A stretch of 64,000 bases of DNA from Leguminivora glycinivorella (Eukaryota > Arthropoda > Insecta > Lepidoptera > Tortricidae), in assembly GCF_023078275.1 (NCBI RefSeq), contig NC_062994.1, positions 12,099,545-12,163,544 of the forward strand, in the 5' to 3' direction. Position 1 is the stretch's first letter. Each line of letters opens with the position of its first letter. The position numbers and the translations under genes were made by a program. This document shows, in pieces, positions 39,075-50,992 of the stretch. The notes below the pieces were generated by a model, which ran no database searches, was not told the origin of the DNA, and worked only from the letters and a program-made list of their open reading frames with translations.

Positions 39075-41890
39075 TTTATAAATTACGAAGAGCTACAATT
39101 ATGAAATATTACTTCAATAGTAAAATAAAATCAGACTATAAGTCAATGTCTCAATGTGTATCATCGGCACGTGTAATAAAAGTTTACACACACATTACAC
39201 AAGCTACGGTCCTAACACGAACACACTACTCACAAAATGTGTGAACCTCTTAAAATCATAGTCACATACGTCATTCTGTTAATAAAGTAGGTATATCTTT
39301 ACTAGTAAAAGGACGTATGTGTTTGCGACCCGCTCTACAAAGCTTCGTATTTTAAAAATGTTGTAACTCCTATTCAAAATGTTGCTACATAAGCTGCCAT
39401 GTACGTAAACTTAGTTATCTTCTCACTGTCAAAAAGGCATGAGTTTATATGAAGTTACGTCGTTTTATTGTAAGCTAGTAATATTACTACAAGTGAGCGG
39501 TTTAGTCCAATATTCTGCATGATTCAGTAACCAACCAAATATGAGCTTCATGAACGAATATTTGCCACGAGTGTGAAGGTCACAGCAGACGTTTCGCTCG
39601 AAGCTAGGGTAAGTCCAAGCGTGAAATTTGGGCATTAATCATAGAGCCGATACGCCCCTGGGGGACAGATTATACGGGACCAGTGATGGGGTAACTTGTA
39701 TTATCTGTGGTCAGGGTGCCCAGTTGGAAAATATTAGAATAACAAAATGTTGTGGATTTTGTAGTAGTAATAAAACACCTAAATATACAAATAACACAAC
39801 GTTCGTAATCTTAGTACAAGAAAATAGCTGTCTTTTCTCCTGTAACCAGTTTATTAGCAAATTCAGATAATCCGTATATTACCTACAAAAAAAGTCTACA
39901 GTTTTAAGTACTGGAGTAAAGTTTAAACCGTAGTATAGTACGTACGCTATTGTTAAATTCGTTCTTTTAAAACAAGAAAACCAACAGGAAAAATATGTTT
40001 TTAATATATATAATTGTTGAAGTTTCTTACATATCTCATAATATTCAGTTTATTAAGTAAAAGTTTATGACAATAAACATTCACCCTGTATAATAATATG
40101 AACATCGACTCACCCCGACTTACAAAAAGACGAATATCATTCAAACTCCCTCACTCCATAATCACTTCACGGAACAATATCGCTAACGTGTAATGACAAA
40201 TATCCCCCTCCCTTTCTCCGCCGAGCGATAGCGGGGAAGCAGCGTAGCGAAAAATTAGTGATACGATTTGATATTTATTTATTGCATCTGTTGGGGGTTC
40301 GCACGCGATTTTCGGCGGTCGGAAAATTGGTCAATAAATGCCTTCTGGTAAACGATATATGATAACTTTTGACTGGGATCGCGAATAAGGTTGTGTGCTT
40401 AGTTGCTTATATCGCTGACACGAACAAGCCAAGGATTCCATAATGAAACAACATGTGTAGCGAGTAGATTGAAAAGTAGACTTTAGCGTTGCCAGGTTTT
40501 TGAAGCCACGAGGGTTAACTGAATGGCTACCTGGTAAAACACAGATTTTTTTACAACATCAACGCGAGCCAAATAAAATCTAAAAACCCATAAAATATCT
40601 AAAGAGTCCTATTAAATTCCACCAGCCAACATGTGAAGAGGATGCAAAACACAAATCCTATCTAAAAGCCATACAAATTTGTCATCGCATATTTAGATTA
40701 CGCGCATGATAGATTATATTTGCAATAGCTTTCTATCTAATATAATATAATACAATACAATACAAACACATACACATACTTACAGATTTATAAAACCTCA
40801 TTATGTTTAAAGATTGTGTCATAGTAACATTTCAGAATTGTAAACTACCCTCATTATTAGTATCACAATTTGGTTACTTGGACGTTGATGTTTCAGTTTA
40901 GTGTTTATTATTCCTATCTATAATTTAATTGTATTTTACTGTAATGTAATCTGAGAAAACAGATATCTTATGTGATTTGAAGTTTGGTAAAGATGATAAT
41001 TGTGATCATAATGTATTGTCCATTTATTTAAAAGATGGTTAACTGATAACGATGATAACTGGTCATACTAGCATAGTTGCCCTTTGTTCTAAATGCTTTA
41101 AAAGGCCAGGTAGCTCAGTTGTCCGACAGTTTGTTCTGGTTAAGCGACAAGACAACAAGAGGTACGATCATGCTTCATTTTATTGTTTTCTATATTGCTG
41201 TGATTTAAATGAAATGAAATTATTTTTATAGTAGATATTGCTTTGCTATTTGTTCACATATTGGTTTATTGCTTAGTAAAGAAAATAATAATATTAAAAT
41301 ATTGCTTAGTATTAATATAATTCTGCTTATTGAGACATTTTATAAATTAAGGTGTATAAACCTGGTTTTTGTTATATCCTCTTTCCATCAGACTATTTTA
41401 AAGAATATTCATATATTTACTTTGTTTACGTTATTTTGATTTGTGTTGAACCAGGTGTATACATGTTTGACATGTTGTTAATATTGATAATGTTTTTATG
41501 TACAAAGGTGGTACAAATACAGTTATACGAATTAAAAAACATACCCATATGTTTATTTTCAATAAAACCACAATAATAATCATTTTATTTTTATTTATCA
41601 TTTAACATCTTTCAATAATTTATACTTTATAGCTCTTTATTTTTACCATAACTAACACGCACATAATTATTACCAAAGTATACTCAAGGCACGTGCCACC
41701 ATTCGTCTCATTGAGCAGTTTGCACTCTGTGGGAACAGCGGCCATATTGTCAATGACCATGGACAGTTTATTTTTATTGATGGCAGATTTTGGTTTATAG
41801 GATTGCTCATGGTTATAGCATCAGTGGGTGACAAAAAATTATGAATAAATATATTGTGGCTACGTCTGCAGATTCGGTGATAGGCAAATA
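39075..41890. other. Long stretch without recognised gene or repeat
   Basis: About 2.8 kb of AT-rich presumed intron. Short frames at 39628-39870 and 41352-41576 lack motifs. A tRNA-like fragment near 41105 (CAGGTAGCTCAGTTGTCCG) lacks a convincing B-box. Confidence 0.3.
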
Positions 41891-41894
41891 AACA

Positions 41895-42010
41895 AATTCC
41901 TATACAAAATGTACTGAGGAGACGTTTTTTGAATTACATTCAGGCGGCGTGGCGGAGACGTCCGTTGCGCGCCGCAAGACACGCGACGCCTAAGTGGGGT
42001 CGGTCCCTAA
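41895..42010. mobile_element. Half copy of palindromic MITE family P
   Basis: TTCCTATACAAAATGTACTG to GGACGTCTCCGCC-type arm (here GGCGTGGCGGAGACGTCCGT) and GCGACGCCTAAGTGGGGTCG. It corresponds to the right half of 51872-52086. Confidence 0.6.
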
Positions 42011-42354
42011 GTGTCCTAATTAAGAATATAATAGAGTAATTAATAAATGAACCCTCATAGTAATGAGAAACCATAAAAAAGGAACAAAAATGAATGTTGA
42101 ACTAAAATCGAAGGTTAAATATTTATTCATCTACTTACTTAATCCGGGTTCATTCTGTTTAATGTAGTGTATTGCCTTACAAAATGCTATGGAGTATGAA
42201 CCCTGCTGTTCTTACATTTATAAGTTTTTATTCGGTTTGTTTACTTTAGCCTTGTACAACACCCTTATGAAAAATATTAACTTTTAGCTTAAATTAAATC
42301 CTCCAATCTAGCAAACTGACTTGCAATGTCAAGCCTTTGTAACAATGGTCACAT

Positions 42355-42490
42355 AAACTCTGTCAAACAAGTCTGTCAGTAAATAAGAAGAAAGAAAACT
42401 ATATGTATCCTTTTCTCTAGCACCCTAAAGAAAAAAATGCATATAGTTTTCTTTGTTCTTATTTACTGACAGACTTGTTTGACAGAGTTT
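42355..42490. mobile_element. Palindromic MITE family G, copy 1
   Basis: AAACTCTGTCAAACAAGTCT plus GTCAGTAAATAAG is mirrored by CTTATTTACTGACAGACTTG plus TTTGACAGAGTTT. The centre is CTATATGTATCCTTTTCTCT. A very similar copy is at 52450-52582. Confidence 0.7.
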
Positions 42491-42640
42491 AATATTATTA
42501 AATAAATTACCCCCATTTGTTATCAATAAGTACATTTATTATCACAAATTACTGACCCCTTCACTGGCAACCCCACCATGTCGCGATCTCGAAACGGCGC
42601 GCGACTGACACGTGCTTTCGCGCCAAATTTGTTTTCTTTT

Positions 42641-42840
42641 TAAACCGAAACGCGGGCTTTAGCTGCCAGTATCACAAAAAAGTATTAAAGTTTAGGATTG
42701 ACTATGGTATTTATGACGTTTTAAAGTTTCATATGCAAGTTTTTTTTTTAAACCGAAACGCGGACTTTTGCTGCCAGTATCACAAAAAGTCTTAACGCTT
42801 CGGTTTCGCTATGGTATTTATGTCGTTTCAATTTTTTTTA
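42641..42840. repeat. Two-unit tandem repeat, about 108 bp
   Basis: TAAACCGAAACGCGGGCTTT and TGCCAGTATCACAAAAA start units at 42641 and 42749. Both units end in TATGGTATTTATGACGTTTT-like sequence. The two are visibly diverged. Confidence 0.55.
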
Positions 42841-43261
42841 CAAGGTTTTGTTTTCTTTTTGCTAATTCACCGTTGACTGATTTATTTGGTATCCTTTTGA
42901 TGGTGTTAGGGTGGATTTTTATTTTCTAGGGGAGCAGTAGATTACAGATAAGACTTAATTGTTGTTATTGAATTCATTTGGATATTGGTCGTTTCTGACC
43001 TTTTTTTATCTCTCAATCTAGTTTTTTTTTATTGGCATTAAGTCGGGTTAGCGTTGTTAGATGCAATCACTACTTGTTTACTTATGTTGCATTGTAATTA
43101 GTGAAACTACATGTAATCTGCGTATGTTTGCATAATTAATCTAACTAATATCTCTGAGACTGATCAAATAAACAAACAAATACGAAAGATTTAATTCTAT
43201 CACTATGATAACCATATCTATATTGAATAATAACAATTCTCAGCAATAATGTCCTATATAT

Positions 43262-43446
43262 ACACTAGCTTTTGCCCGCGGCTTCTCTCGCGTTAGAAAG
43301 AGACAAAAAGTAGCCTATGTCACTCTCCATCCCTTCAACTATCTCCACCTAAAAATCACGTCAATTCGTCGCTCCGTTTTGCCGTGAAAGACGGACAAAC
43401 AAACAGACACACACTTTCCCATTTATAATATGTATTAGTATGGATA
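43262..43446 (-). mobile_element. Helitron-like element, near complete
   Basis: It begins ACTAGCTTTTGCCCGCGGCT (reversed: CTAG|T) and ends GTATTAGTATGGA|T (reversed: A|TCCATAC). Complete by the Helitron end rules, with no coding sequence. Confidence 0.65.
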
Positions 43447-43757
43447 AACAAGCCGCGCCTTTAATAAACCTTTTTTTAATAGACTTATTCTTAATATAAT
43501 AATAAATCATTGTTTTCATGCAAAGACAACACGCCATGTCAGGAATACGACAGATTATAATAACCACTGTCTTATTAATTTCTTCTACGAGTTAATAAAA
43601 CATAATAATCTACTGTACGCAGCTTTTATAAACGTGATAATTATGCTAGTATAAAATGAAAGACAGTAACTGTATGTACTAAGCTGTTATTATTTAATGT
43701 GTCGTTCTTGTACCATGTCGGTTTTCCATAAGGACGCACTAATAATAAATTGAAATA

Positions 43758-43920
43758 AATATCATACACGACAGAAAAAACGACTAGGCTCACTGGTGGC
43801 CGAGCCGGGAATGAACCTGGATCTTCAGCTTACGCGGCTAACGTCATTACCAATAGAACACTCGCCCGCCGTGGTACCCGACCCCGACGAAAGTTCTCTA
43901 AGTCTAGAGTGTATGTTATC
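43758..43920 (-). mobile_element. tRNA-core element between inverted termini, copy 2
   Basis: This is the reverse orientation of 6715-6866. The GATAACATACACT terminus (43908-43920 as its complement) and ATCATACACGACAGAAAA at the other side match. Inside, GTTAGCCGCGTAAGCTGAAG and GGCCACCAGTGAGCC correspond to the tRNA-like core. The B-box is damaged (GGTTCATTCCC). The open frames on both strands here are incidental. Confidence 0.55.
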
Positions 43921-44032
43921 TCGCCCTGTTATATCGCCTTTTGACAAACTAAGGGCGAGCAATTTTTGCTTGCACCTCTTACATAAATCGTTTTTGAGGA
44001 TTACGGTATAGCGAGAGAAATGGTGCTGCCAT

Positions 44033-44128
44033 CTATACAATTAAGGAACAAATAAAATTATTTTTTTGAATATTTTTTGATTTGTAAATATTAAATAAAA
44101 TAATTTGATTAGTTCCTGAATTGTATAG
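44033..44128. mobile_element. 96-bp AT-rich palindromic MITE
   Basis: CTATACAATTAAGGAACAAA is mirrored by GTTCCTGAATTGTATAG with an indel. The inner AAATTATTTT arms also pair. Partial relatives are at 6580 and 56638. Confidence 0.55.
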
Positions 44129-44449
44129 AGGTTATTCGTTTATACTGTTTATAGACACAACCAAATTTCGTCCTTATGGTAAGCGACACTGGCACCTGTT
44201 TCTTGAGAACGCCACATTTAAAGTATAGTTTAGTAAGACCTTGAGCCAATTATTACTGAATAGCGTCGTCATCGATAGGTACATGTGCTAACTGCTCATT
44301 TTGTATCGATTTGAGCCGTTGGTAACCGACTGGTTTGGTGCAAGTTATGGACTTAAATAGTTAACCGGAATACATTGTTTAATAAATTTATTCTTCAACT
44401 TTATGAAACGTTATGAAAGTGTGTGAAGCGAAAGTGATTTGTCAGGATC

Positions 44450-44530
44450 ATAGTAAATGGAAATCCGTGATCTCTGCCTACCCCTCTGGGAAACAGGCGT
44501 GATTGTATGTATGTATGTATGTATGTATTC
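44450..44530 (+). repeat. Family E retroposon 3' end with GTAT tail
   Basis: CTCTGCCTACCCCTCTGGGA and AACAGGCGTGATTGTATGTA, followed by a TATG run. Strongly 5'-truncated. Confidence 0.55.
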
Positions 44531-44635
44531 TTCAACTTCTATCGTCGATTCGGCATAATAAATAAGTATTGGGGACACCTTACACAGATCAACTTAGCCT
44601 CAAACTAAGCAAAGCTTGTACTAAGTGCTAAGCGA

Positions 44636-44801
44636 CGATATACATACTTAAGTGGATAAATACATATATACATAGAAAACATCCATGACTCAGGAACAAA
44701 TATATGTGCTCATCACACTAATAAATGCCCTTACCGGGATTCGAACCCTGGACCGCGGCTTAGCAGGCAGGGTCACTACCGACTGAGCCAGACCGGTCGT
44801 C
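44636..44801 (-). mobile_element. tRNA-derived SINE, reverse copy
   Basis: Reverse-complement of 38706-38870. TTCGAACCCTGGACCGCGG is the B-box region and CCATGACTCAGGAACAAATA the start of the body. The 3' half of the body is missing. Confidence 0.6.
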
Positions 44802-44886
44802 AAACGGTTACGACAGAGTCCTTCTTAAATACCTACCGAGGGAATGAAGAAAAAACTAAATTTCGTTGTCTGTCTGTTCTTTTTAT

Positions 44887-45612
44887 TCCATACTAATATT
44901 ATAAATGGGCAAGTGTGTGTATCTGTTTGTTTGTCCGGCTTTCACGCCAAAACGGAGCGACGAATTGACGTGATTGAAACAAGTTGAGATAATTGAAGGG
45001 ATGGAAAGTGACCATAGATTTAGAATTATTAAACTAGATTGTTTAGTTAGGTCAAAAAGTGTGTCCATATGAGAGGTAATTGTTTGGGCTGGTGTCCCTC
45101 TCGCACTTGCTGACAATGTCAACATTATTCAGTGACGTCATCACTGTCATAAATTGGGGATACCAGTCAATTTTCAAAGTTACTACTAAATCTACTAACA
45201 CCCAATTGAAAGTATTTTTTAATTATACAAATCTTTGATTTACTGGCATCAAAATAATTACATTATAATTATTTTCAAATTTTTTGAAATATATCGAAAC
45301 CCTAGTTTGAATATAACATTAAAATAAAATAAGAAGTTATAAAGTCAGGTAATATACAGATAAAAATACTACTAATATGGGAACCTCATTAACACTGGCA
45401 ACACGTGCGAGAGGGACACCAGCCCAAACAATGCCCTCTCATGTGGACCGTTTTCGCTAGTCTGATACGATCGACTTTCTGTTTCAGTAATAAGGTTTAA
45501 TTTCGTATGGCAAAAAATGTGATTGCGCTGTCCCCTGTAAAGGTCTTTGAAAGTGACATAGGCTACTTTTTGTCTCTTTCTAACGCGAGCGAAGCCGCGG
45601 GCAAAAGCTAGT
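44887..45612 (+). mobile_element. Helitron-like element split by a 536-bp insertion
   Basis: The left part (44887-45012) starts CCATACTAATATTATAAATG. The right part (45549-45612) ends GGCAAAAGCTAG|T. GAAAGTGAC is present on both sides of the insert (45004-45012 and 45549-45557), consistent with a TSD of 8-9 bp. Confidence 0.65.
45013..45548. mobile_element. 536-bp insertion with internal inverted repeats
   Basis: GAGGTAATTGTTTGGGCTGG plus TGTCCCTCTCGCAC (45073-45106) is mirrored by GTGCGAGAGGGACACCAGCC plus CAAACAATG (45405-45436). These repeats are not at the very ends of the insertion. The element may therefore be a composite, or a smaller MITE within an older insert. No coding frame of note; the minus-strand 80-codon frame at 44883-45125 overlaps the boundary. 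Confidence 0.5.
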
Positions 45613-45974
45613 ATTTAATACAGATAACGTTTTTTGCTGTAGGCCAATATGATCTTTCTTTTAGAGTAGGTAAATTTATCGAATTACATATATTTAATCT
45701 AATTATTTAAGACATTGTGAAGTTGTCATTGTAATCGTCATATTACAGTATGCAGTATATTCACTCGACATAAATTATGTCACAGGACTATTGAGATACT
45801 AGACTATATCGGGAGCTCGACAAAAAACAAAAAGGTATATATCAAATCACGGTCTAGCGGGTCAATACACGGTGCTCGTGAGCATTGCGATGCGAGAGAT
45901 TTTAACCGCGCATTTCTGAGGCCAAAAGCTAAAAAAAATACAGATGACATTTTGCAAAAAAAAAAAGTCTTTTT

Positions 45975-46221
45975 GCCTGTGTGGTGACGGGTTAAGAATT
46001 TCACCACCCCTTTCTTCCCGTGGGTGTCGTAGAAGGCGACTATGGGATATGGGTTAAATTGTGGCGTAGGCGAGAGGCTGGCAACCTGTCACTGCAATGT
46101 CACAGTTTCGTTTTCTTTCAACCCCTTATTTGCCAAGAGTGGCACTGAAGCTTTAGTAGTTTCATGTGTTCTGCCTACCCCTTTATGGGATACAGGCGTG
46201 ATTGTATGTATGTATGTATGT
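45975..46221 (+). mobile_element. Family E retroposon, most complete copy, with TSD
   Basis: AAGTCTTTTT is duplicated at 45965-45974 and 46222-46231. Between them lie GTGTGGTGACGGGTTAAGAA, TTGTGGCGTAGGCGAGAGGC, CCAAGAGTGGCACTGAAGC and GTGATTGTATGTATGTATGT. The variable-length duplication and microsatellite tail indicate retroposition (LINE or SINE). I see no tRNA head and no protein-coding part. Confidence 0.6.
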
Positions 46222-46529
46222 AAGTCTTTTTTTACAATCTTTGTATGTACTTTCATATAAAAAGTAAATGTTGTTTATGAAACTGGTAGGTACTTAAAAT
46301 GAGTTTTGACGCTTTTTTACTAAAAACTTCATTTTCGAAAGGTTTTACTTCCCACTTTTTGACATTTATTAATAAGGATAGTGAGACTATTCTCCATAAT
46401 GGCACCGTCGTTAAAAAAGCCTTTTGTACTGAGTAACAATAGGAAATATCTTATTTTCGATTGGCAATAACTGTGAAATTAGGCGAAATCCAGAAAAGTG
46501 TCAAATGACATTTTAGTCTTAAAATGGGA

Positions 46530-46637
46530 TCAGTAATATGCTGTTTATTTGCCAAGAGTGGCACTGTAACTTTAGCGGTTTCATATGCTCTGCCTACCAC
46601 TTTATGGGAAACATGCGTGATTGTATGTATGTATGTA
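46530..46637 (+). repeat. Family E retroposon 3' end
   Basis: TTTGCCAAGAGTGGCACTGT, then TCTGCCTACCACTTTATGGG and GTGATTGTATGTATGTATGT. Truncated at the 5' side. Confidence 0.55.
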
Positions 46638-46944
46638 AATCTCTCGCAATGCTCACGAGCACCGTGTATAAGTGCAATAAAAATAAAATTAATCGCTCAT
46701 CGCCTGTAATCTGCACCACTCTCCTCTGTCACTTAACTATCCAATTGTCTTTGTAAATGGCAATCCGTAATCCTGTAATTTCAGTAGGCGGGTTCTGTAA
46801 TTCAGGCATTCGACTTACAAATTGTCTTGCAACTTACAGTCTATTTCATAATGGGCTTTTCACTGAAACTTTCCTTGTAAGCTTTTCAAGTTTTGCAAAA
46901 GAAATATTAGAAAAAGATACAGACGGTCAAGCTAAATTTTTCAC

Positions 46945-47044
46945 TAATAAGAACACTCCCGACTAACTCAGCTTTCAGACAAAAAAACTAAATCTAAATC
47001 GGTTCATCCGTTCGGGAGCTACAATGCCACAGACAGACACATAC

Positions 47045-47075
<31 letters not shown>

Positions 47076-47118
47076 CGTCAAACTTATAACACCCCTTCGT
47101 TTTTGCGTCGGGGGTTAA
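46945..47118 (-). repeat. Family B dispersed repeat, truncated
   Basis: AAGAACACTCCCGACTAACT to TTTTTGCGTCGGGGGTTAA, with an ACAGACAGACAAACAGACAG tract. The TAACCACAAAATT end is missing. Confidence 0.6.
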
Positions 47119-47121
47119 TAA

Positions 47122-47230
47122 GGCACGAAATTAAAACTCTCTATGGAACGATAAACCTTTGTCCCTTACATTTTTCAAATTTGCCGACTTTTTTAGTGAC
47201 AATTGCTTGACCGTTCATATAAGTTTTTTT
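47122..47230 (+). repeat. Family H dispersed repeat, copy 1
   Basis: GGCACGAAATTAAAACTCTC, TATGGAACGATAAACC, AAATTTGCCGACTTTT and TTGCTTGACCG match 48705-48825 (CACGAACTTCAAATTGTCTA, TGGGACGATAAATAATCG, ATTTGCCGCTCC, ATGACTTGACGGAC). No coding sequence. Confidence 0.45.
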
Positions 47231-47383
47231 TTTCTAAACCTGTTTACCTTTTTTCATAGACAAAATCTAAATCATTAGGGCTATGGAGATTAGAAATATA
47301 AGGAGCGAAAGCTTTAAGTATCAGAAGTGCACATATAAAAGAAAAGATAGGTGGCGCTGCATTAGCAGGGAGATAAGGGTTTG

Positions 47384-47462
47384 ACAAACTGTTAGCCTTC
47401 TCGGTAGTGACCCCGCCTACGGAGCAAGAGGTCCCGGGTTCAAATCCTGATGAGATCTTTTT
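47384..47462 (+). repeat. tRNA-like SINE head
   Basis: GTTAGCCTTCTCGGTAGTGA and GGTCCCGGGTTCAAATCCTG give A-box-like and B-box-like blocks with a T-rich tail. It resembles the head of the SINE at 38706 (GTAGTGACCCCGCCT shared). No functional tRNA fold could be drawn. Confidence 0.45.
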
Positions 47463-47699
47463 TATTTTTTTCTACTAATATTTTTCTTGATTTTTTTTTT
47501 TTTAATGTCCAAAAATATTTTGTTTTGTTACTACTTTTCGAAATTTCATTCGCAAGACTTACAACATACCTAAGAATCCTAACATGGGGCAAACAATGTA
47601 AAAGGGCTTAAATTAACATTTGTCTGAATAAAACAATAAATAAACACAAATAAAAATACACAAAAAGAAAATTAATGTGTAAAAAAAAAATAAAAAGCA

Positions 47700-47778
47700 A
47701 AAAGATCGCTGTCAGAATCGAACCCGAGAACATCTGCGTACGAAGCCAGCGCACTCCCGCGCGGGACTACGTCTTGAC
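47700..47778 (-). repeat. tRNA-like sequence, reverse
   Basis: On the minus strand, CGTAGTCCCGCGCGGGAGTG followed by a B-box GGTTCGATTCTGACAGCGATC. The T stem pairs only partly. It is probably a SINE head and not a tRNA gene. Confidence 0.35.
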
Positions 47779-48199
47779 TTGCTCAGTCTGACGAAATCAG
47801 CCTAGAGAAAAGAACGTCTAATGTCATGTCACATCGCTGATCATTGAGCAAGACATGCGCTCCAAGCGGAGAAATTTGTAACTGCAATTACAAGGCCTCA
47901 GCCGGTCATTTTTGCGATTGTTGTACTTCGACAGATGTTCCTCCTTTATACTTCTATTCTCCCTGATTAGGGCAATTCACGACCAATGGGGAGGCACACT
48001 GACATTTTATCCCGCCAGGCGGCGCCTGTGCAAGTGTCTAGGCATGTCACTCTCATTTATATGTGAGAGAGAGAAAAAACATATCATCTTCTCGCTCTCA
48101 CGTATGAAATTCTTTGTGCAATGCAAGTGCAATGGAAATAGACTAATAGGGTGGCGCCATCTGTCATAACCTTTGAGTTCTCCTTTTTTCGAACTGTCA

Positions 48200-50877
48200 A
48201 AACGACTTGTTACAATGGAATTTTCATGAAACAATACAATGACGCCGAATTACGTTACGACTGATGTACTCTATAGCTTTGGACGATTTGAGAAATATAA
48301 ATTGTATCTAAAACTAACTGCTGTCTACAATTTTCTATTAATCTACTACTGCTTTATTTTATCACGGAACAAAATGTTTTTATTTGTCGTTTGCTTCAAC
48401 TATTAAGTCAAAGAAAAATAATGTTCCCAAGTAATATCTAAGTATTTCCATGTTGTAACTTCTTACTAGTTCTTTTCTTACTTGTCTTGTTACTTAAGTT
48501 TTATTTTTAAACGCTAAACTGCGTTTCAATATTTTAATGGATTGTTAAACTTGGAACTTAGTTGAAAGTTCAGTTACGACTTTTTATTCGTAGTTCTACA
48601 AGTTCTGATGTCGTCAATTAGAGATTTTAAGTTTAGTAGTTTAGAGGTTAAAGTTAAATCAATTTTTTTTAAAAGCAGTCGGTCAAACAAGATTGTCATT
48701 AGAAAAAAAAAACACGAACTTCAAATTGTCTATGGGACGATAAATAATCGTCCCTAATTTATTTAAATTTGCCGCTCCTTGCTAATAACGAAAATGACTT
48801 GACGGACTATACCTACAATGTAAAAATAATTATACAAAATTTATCTTGACCAAAAAGAATGATATATTTTTTTGTTCCTTTTTACCAAGAATCTTATATA
48901 CATGGATGTTGCACGTCGAACATTACTTTGAAGCCAGAAAATTTGACCTTGAATTACGTCACGCCGGTCTTGCATCTCTTTCTTTAGGGTGTCCATGATT
49001 AAGCATACATTAGGGATATCCCGCGGAATTTGACGTATTACATCTCTCGACACAGGCTTAAAACCTTTGAACCTCCGTTTTGACAATATTCTCAGCTTGA
49101 TATGATATTGATATGTGTTAAAATGTCAAATATTAATATTAGCGCCATCTATCTGAGCGTACCTACCCCAAAGGTGTATCGCCATCTAGCTCACCGTACC
49201 TTTTTCTGTATGGTTTTGAGGTAAGTTTTTTTCTTAGACTTTATCTGTCTATACGGAGTTACATAAGTATTTGTCTTTTACTAACTGACATCTGTGTTTA
49301 TTAAAGCATGCAATGGAATATATATTTTAGTGTTTTGGTCATCACAATAATATTTTGGTAGTAACTACTGGGAAAACTAATCCCAGTAGCTATCAACCCC
49401 CGGTGTGGTAATTAACAATGTGGGGGAAATACCAGTAGTTAGGACAGGTAAAAACTTGGTGGTAACTAGTGGGAATAGCCACAAAAATATAAGGGAAGTA
49501 TTTGTCAATGGGGAAATAATGAAATACTAGGACGTTTTAAAACAGTATCTTTATTTTTAAGCGCCGCCCCAAATCTCAAGGAAGGTGGTTCTCAATTCGT
49601 ACGTATTTCAATTCTCTTCGCATGTATATATGTATCTCAATTTAATGTTTAGGCCACGATATATCCGTCGTTACTGGACTGATTTTTAAAATTTCTTTCT
49701 GTGTCATAATCTTCAGGCTTAAAGTGCAAATCTGCAAATTGTCGAACGCTCTGAAACATTTCCTTTTATCGGTACAATCGACAGCCAACAGCCAATGCTG
49801 CCTCCTTCCTTCATCTTTTGGAACACTGAAAAGTTTAATATTATTCATGTTAATTGTAAAGACATAAATTATATAAAGTTGGTATTATTATACTGTGATA
49901 TGAACTATGAACATAGAAACCGTACCAAGTTGATAAATTTAGCTCCATTCAATAAGAGTAAATACCATGCAAGAAAAAAGATTGGTCACCCTAGTCGTAA
50001 AACCACACATAGCATTATTTTTCTTTAAAGGTCATATTTATCGTTCTAAACCTATTCGTGGGAATTTTGATATAATTTGAGACAATGAAACCAATATAAT
50101 GATAAGAACTAACCAAGATTACAAGCAAAATAGAAGAAAATTTATTGCCAGTGAGGTTTATGAACATTTTGGTAAAATAAGTACTTACTTGTGAAATTTT
50201 ACGTCGGATTTCGGTTTCCATTTACTTCCACAATGGTTCACTATGCAATACATAGCTCAGAACTTAAGTAAATCGTCGAAAAACGTTTATTTTGCAAAAT
50301 AAATCTCTGAATCGGTGAATGAATTTTGACAATTCTGACATATCGGGCATATTTTTTTATTATTAGTGTTCCCATAGTACGCAGGAGGTAAATACCGGAG
50401 AAATAAGGTTTTTGATTGAGTTTTTTTTTGTATAATACAAAGAAAAGTAAGTCAATTTGATTGAAGAATGTTTTATACGTTTTTTTTATTAACTTATCTG
50501 GCAATACATCACAGTGTTGGAATGAGATAGAACATAGGAGTAAAGGTGAATGAACCTGGCTTCAACTCATTGGTCGGCACGCACTATCCAGAGATATATA
50601 TAAAATTCTTGCTTTTTACTAACAAATTTGCTGTGGCAGACTATAATTCTATGAAAAATGACGTACATCTTTCTCCATATGTCAGAACAGCAAAAGCCCC
50701 GACTCTTGACAGCTACAACCGTCAATATGAACTGTATTCAATGTCTACCCTCCGCTGTCCCGTGTAATTTGTAGGGGACAGGGCGCCGTTCCGAAAGCTT
50801 ACCGACGCGAGGTTCTCATTTAAAAATGGAATTCTGTGGAATGTATGGGATCCAATAACTTTCACTGCTCTTCTCTT
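48200..50877. other. Long stretch with one dispersed repeat and no recognised gene
   Basis: It holds the second family H copy (48705-48825). CGCCATCTATCTGAGCGTAC and CGCCATCTAGCTCACCGTAC form a short direct repeat near 49144 and 49181. The 81-codon minus frame at 48841-49086 and the 87-codon minus frame at 50241-50504 show no motif I recognise. Confidence 0.3.
48705..48825 (+). repeat. Family H dispersed repeat, copy 2
   Basis: See 47122-47230. This copy has the hairpin-like GGGACGATAAATAATCGTCCC (one base per side of the loop region shared by others of the family). Confidence 0.45.
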
Positions 50878-50992
50878 TCCAAATATGTATATCGCTGTCT
50901 GAGTACCCTACAAAATAAGCCTTCTTGAGGTTACCGTAGGACTCAGTCAATCTGTAAGAATGTCCTATGCCATATGCTATTTATTTATTTGT
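50878..50992 (+). repeat. SINE body, 3' fragment
   Basis: ATATCGCTGTCTGAGTACCC, GAGGTTACCGTAGGACTCAG and TGTAAGAATGTCCTATGCCA correspond to the last 110 bp of the SINE at 38706-38957. The tRNA head is missing. Confidence 0.55.

Larger units (their letters stand above)
45866..46668. mobile_element. TIR element containing a younger family E insertion
   Basis: TACACGGTGCTCGTGAGCAT plus TGCG at the left is mirrored by CGCAATGCTCACGAGCACCG plus TGTA at the right; the left arm has a 5-bp insertion. A family E retroposon with its own TSD sits at 45975-46221. A second family E tail (46530-46637) abuts the right arm. Confidence 0.55.

Noticed and set aside
41104..41172. tRNA-like sequence CAGGTAGCTCAGTTG
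   Set aside because: No proper B-box or acceptor pairing; a chance or very old remnant.
48841..49086. 81-codon minus-strand frame as a gene
   Set aside because: No recognisable motif, no splice or homolog evidence, and similar lengths arise by chance in this window.
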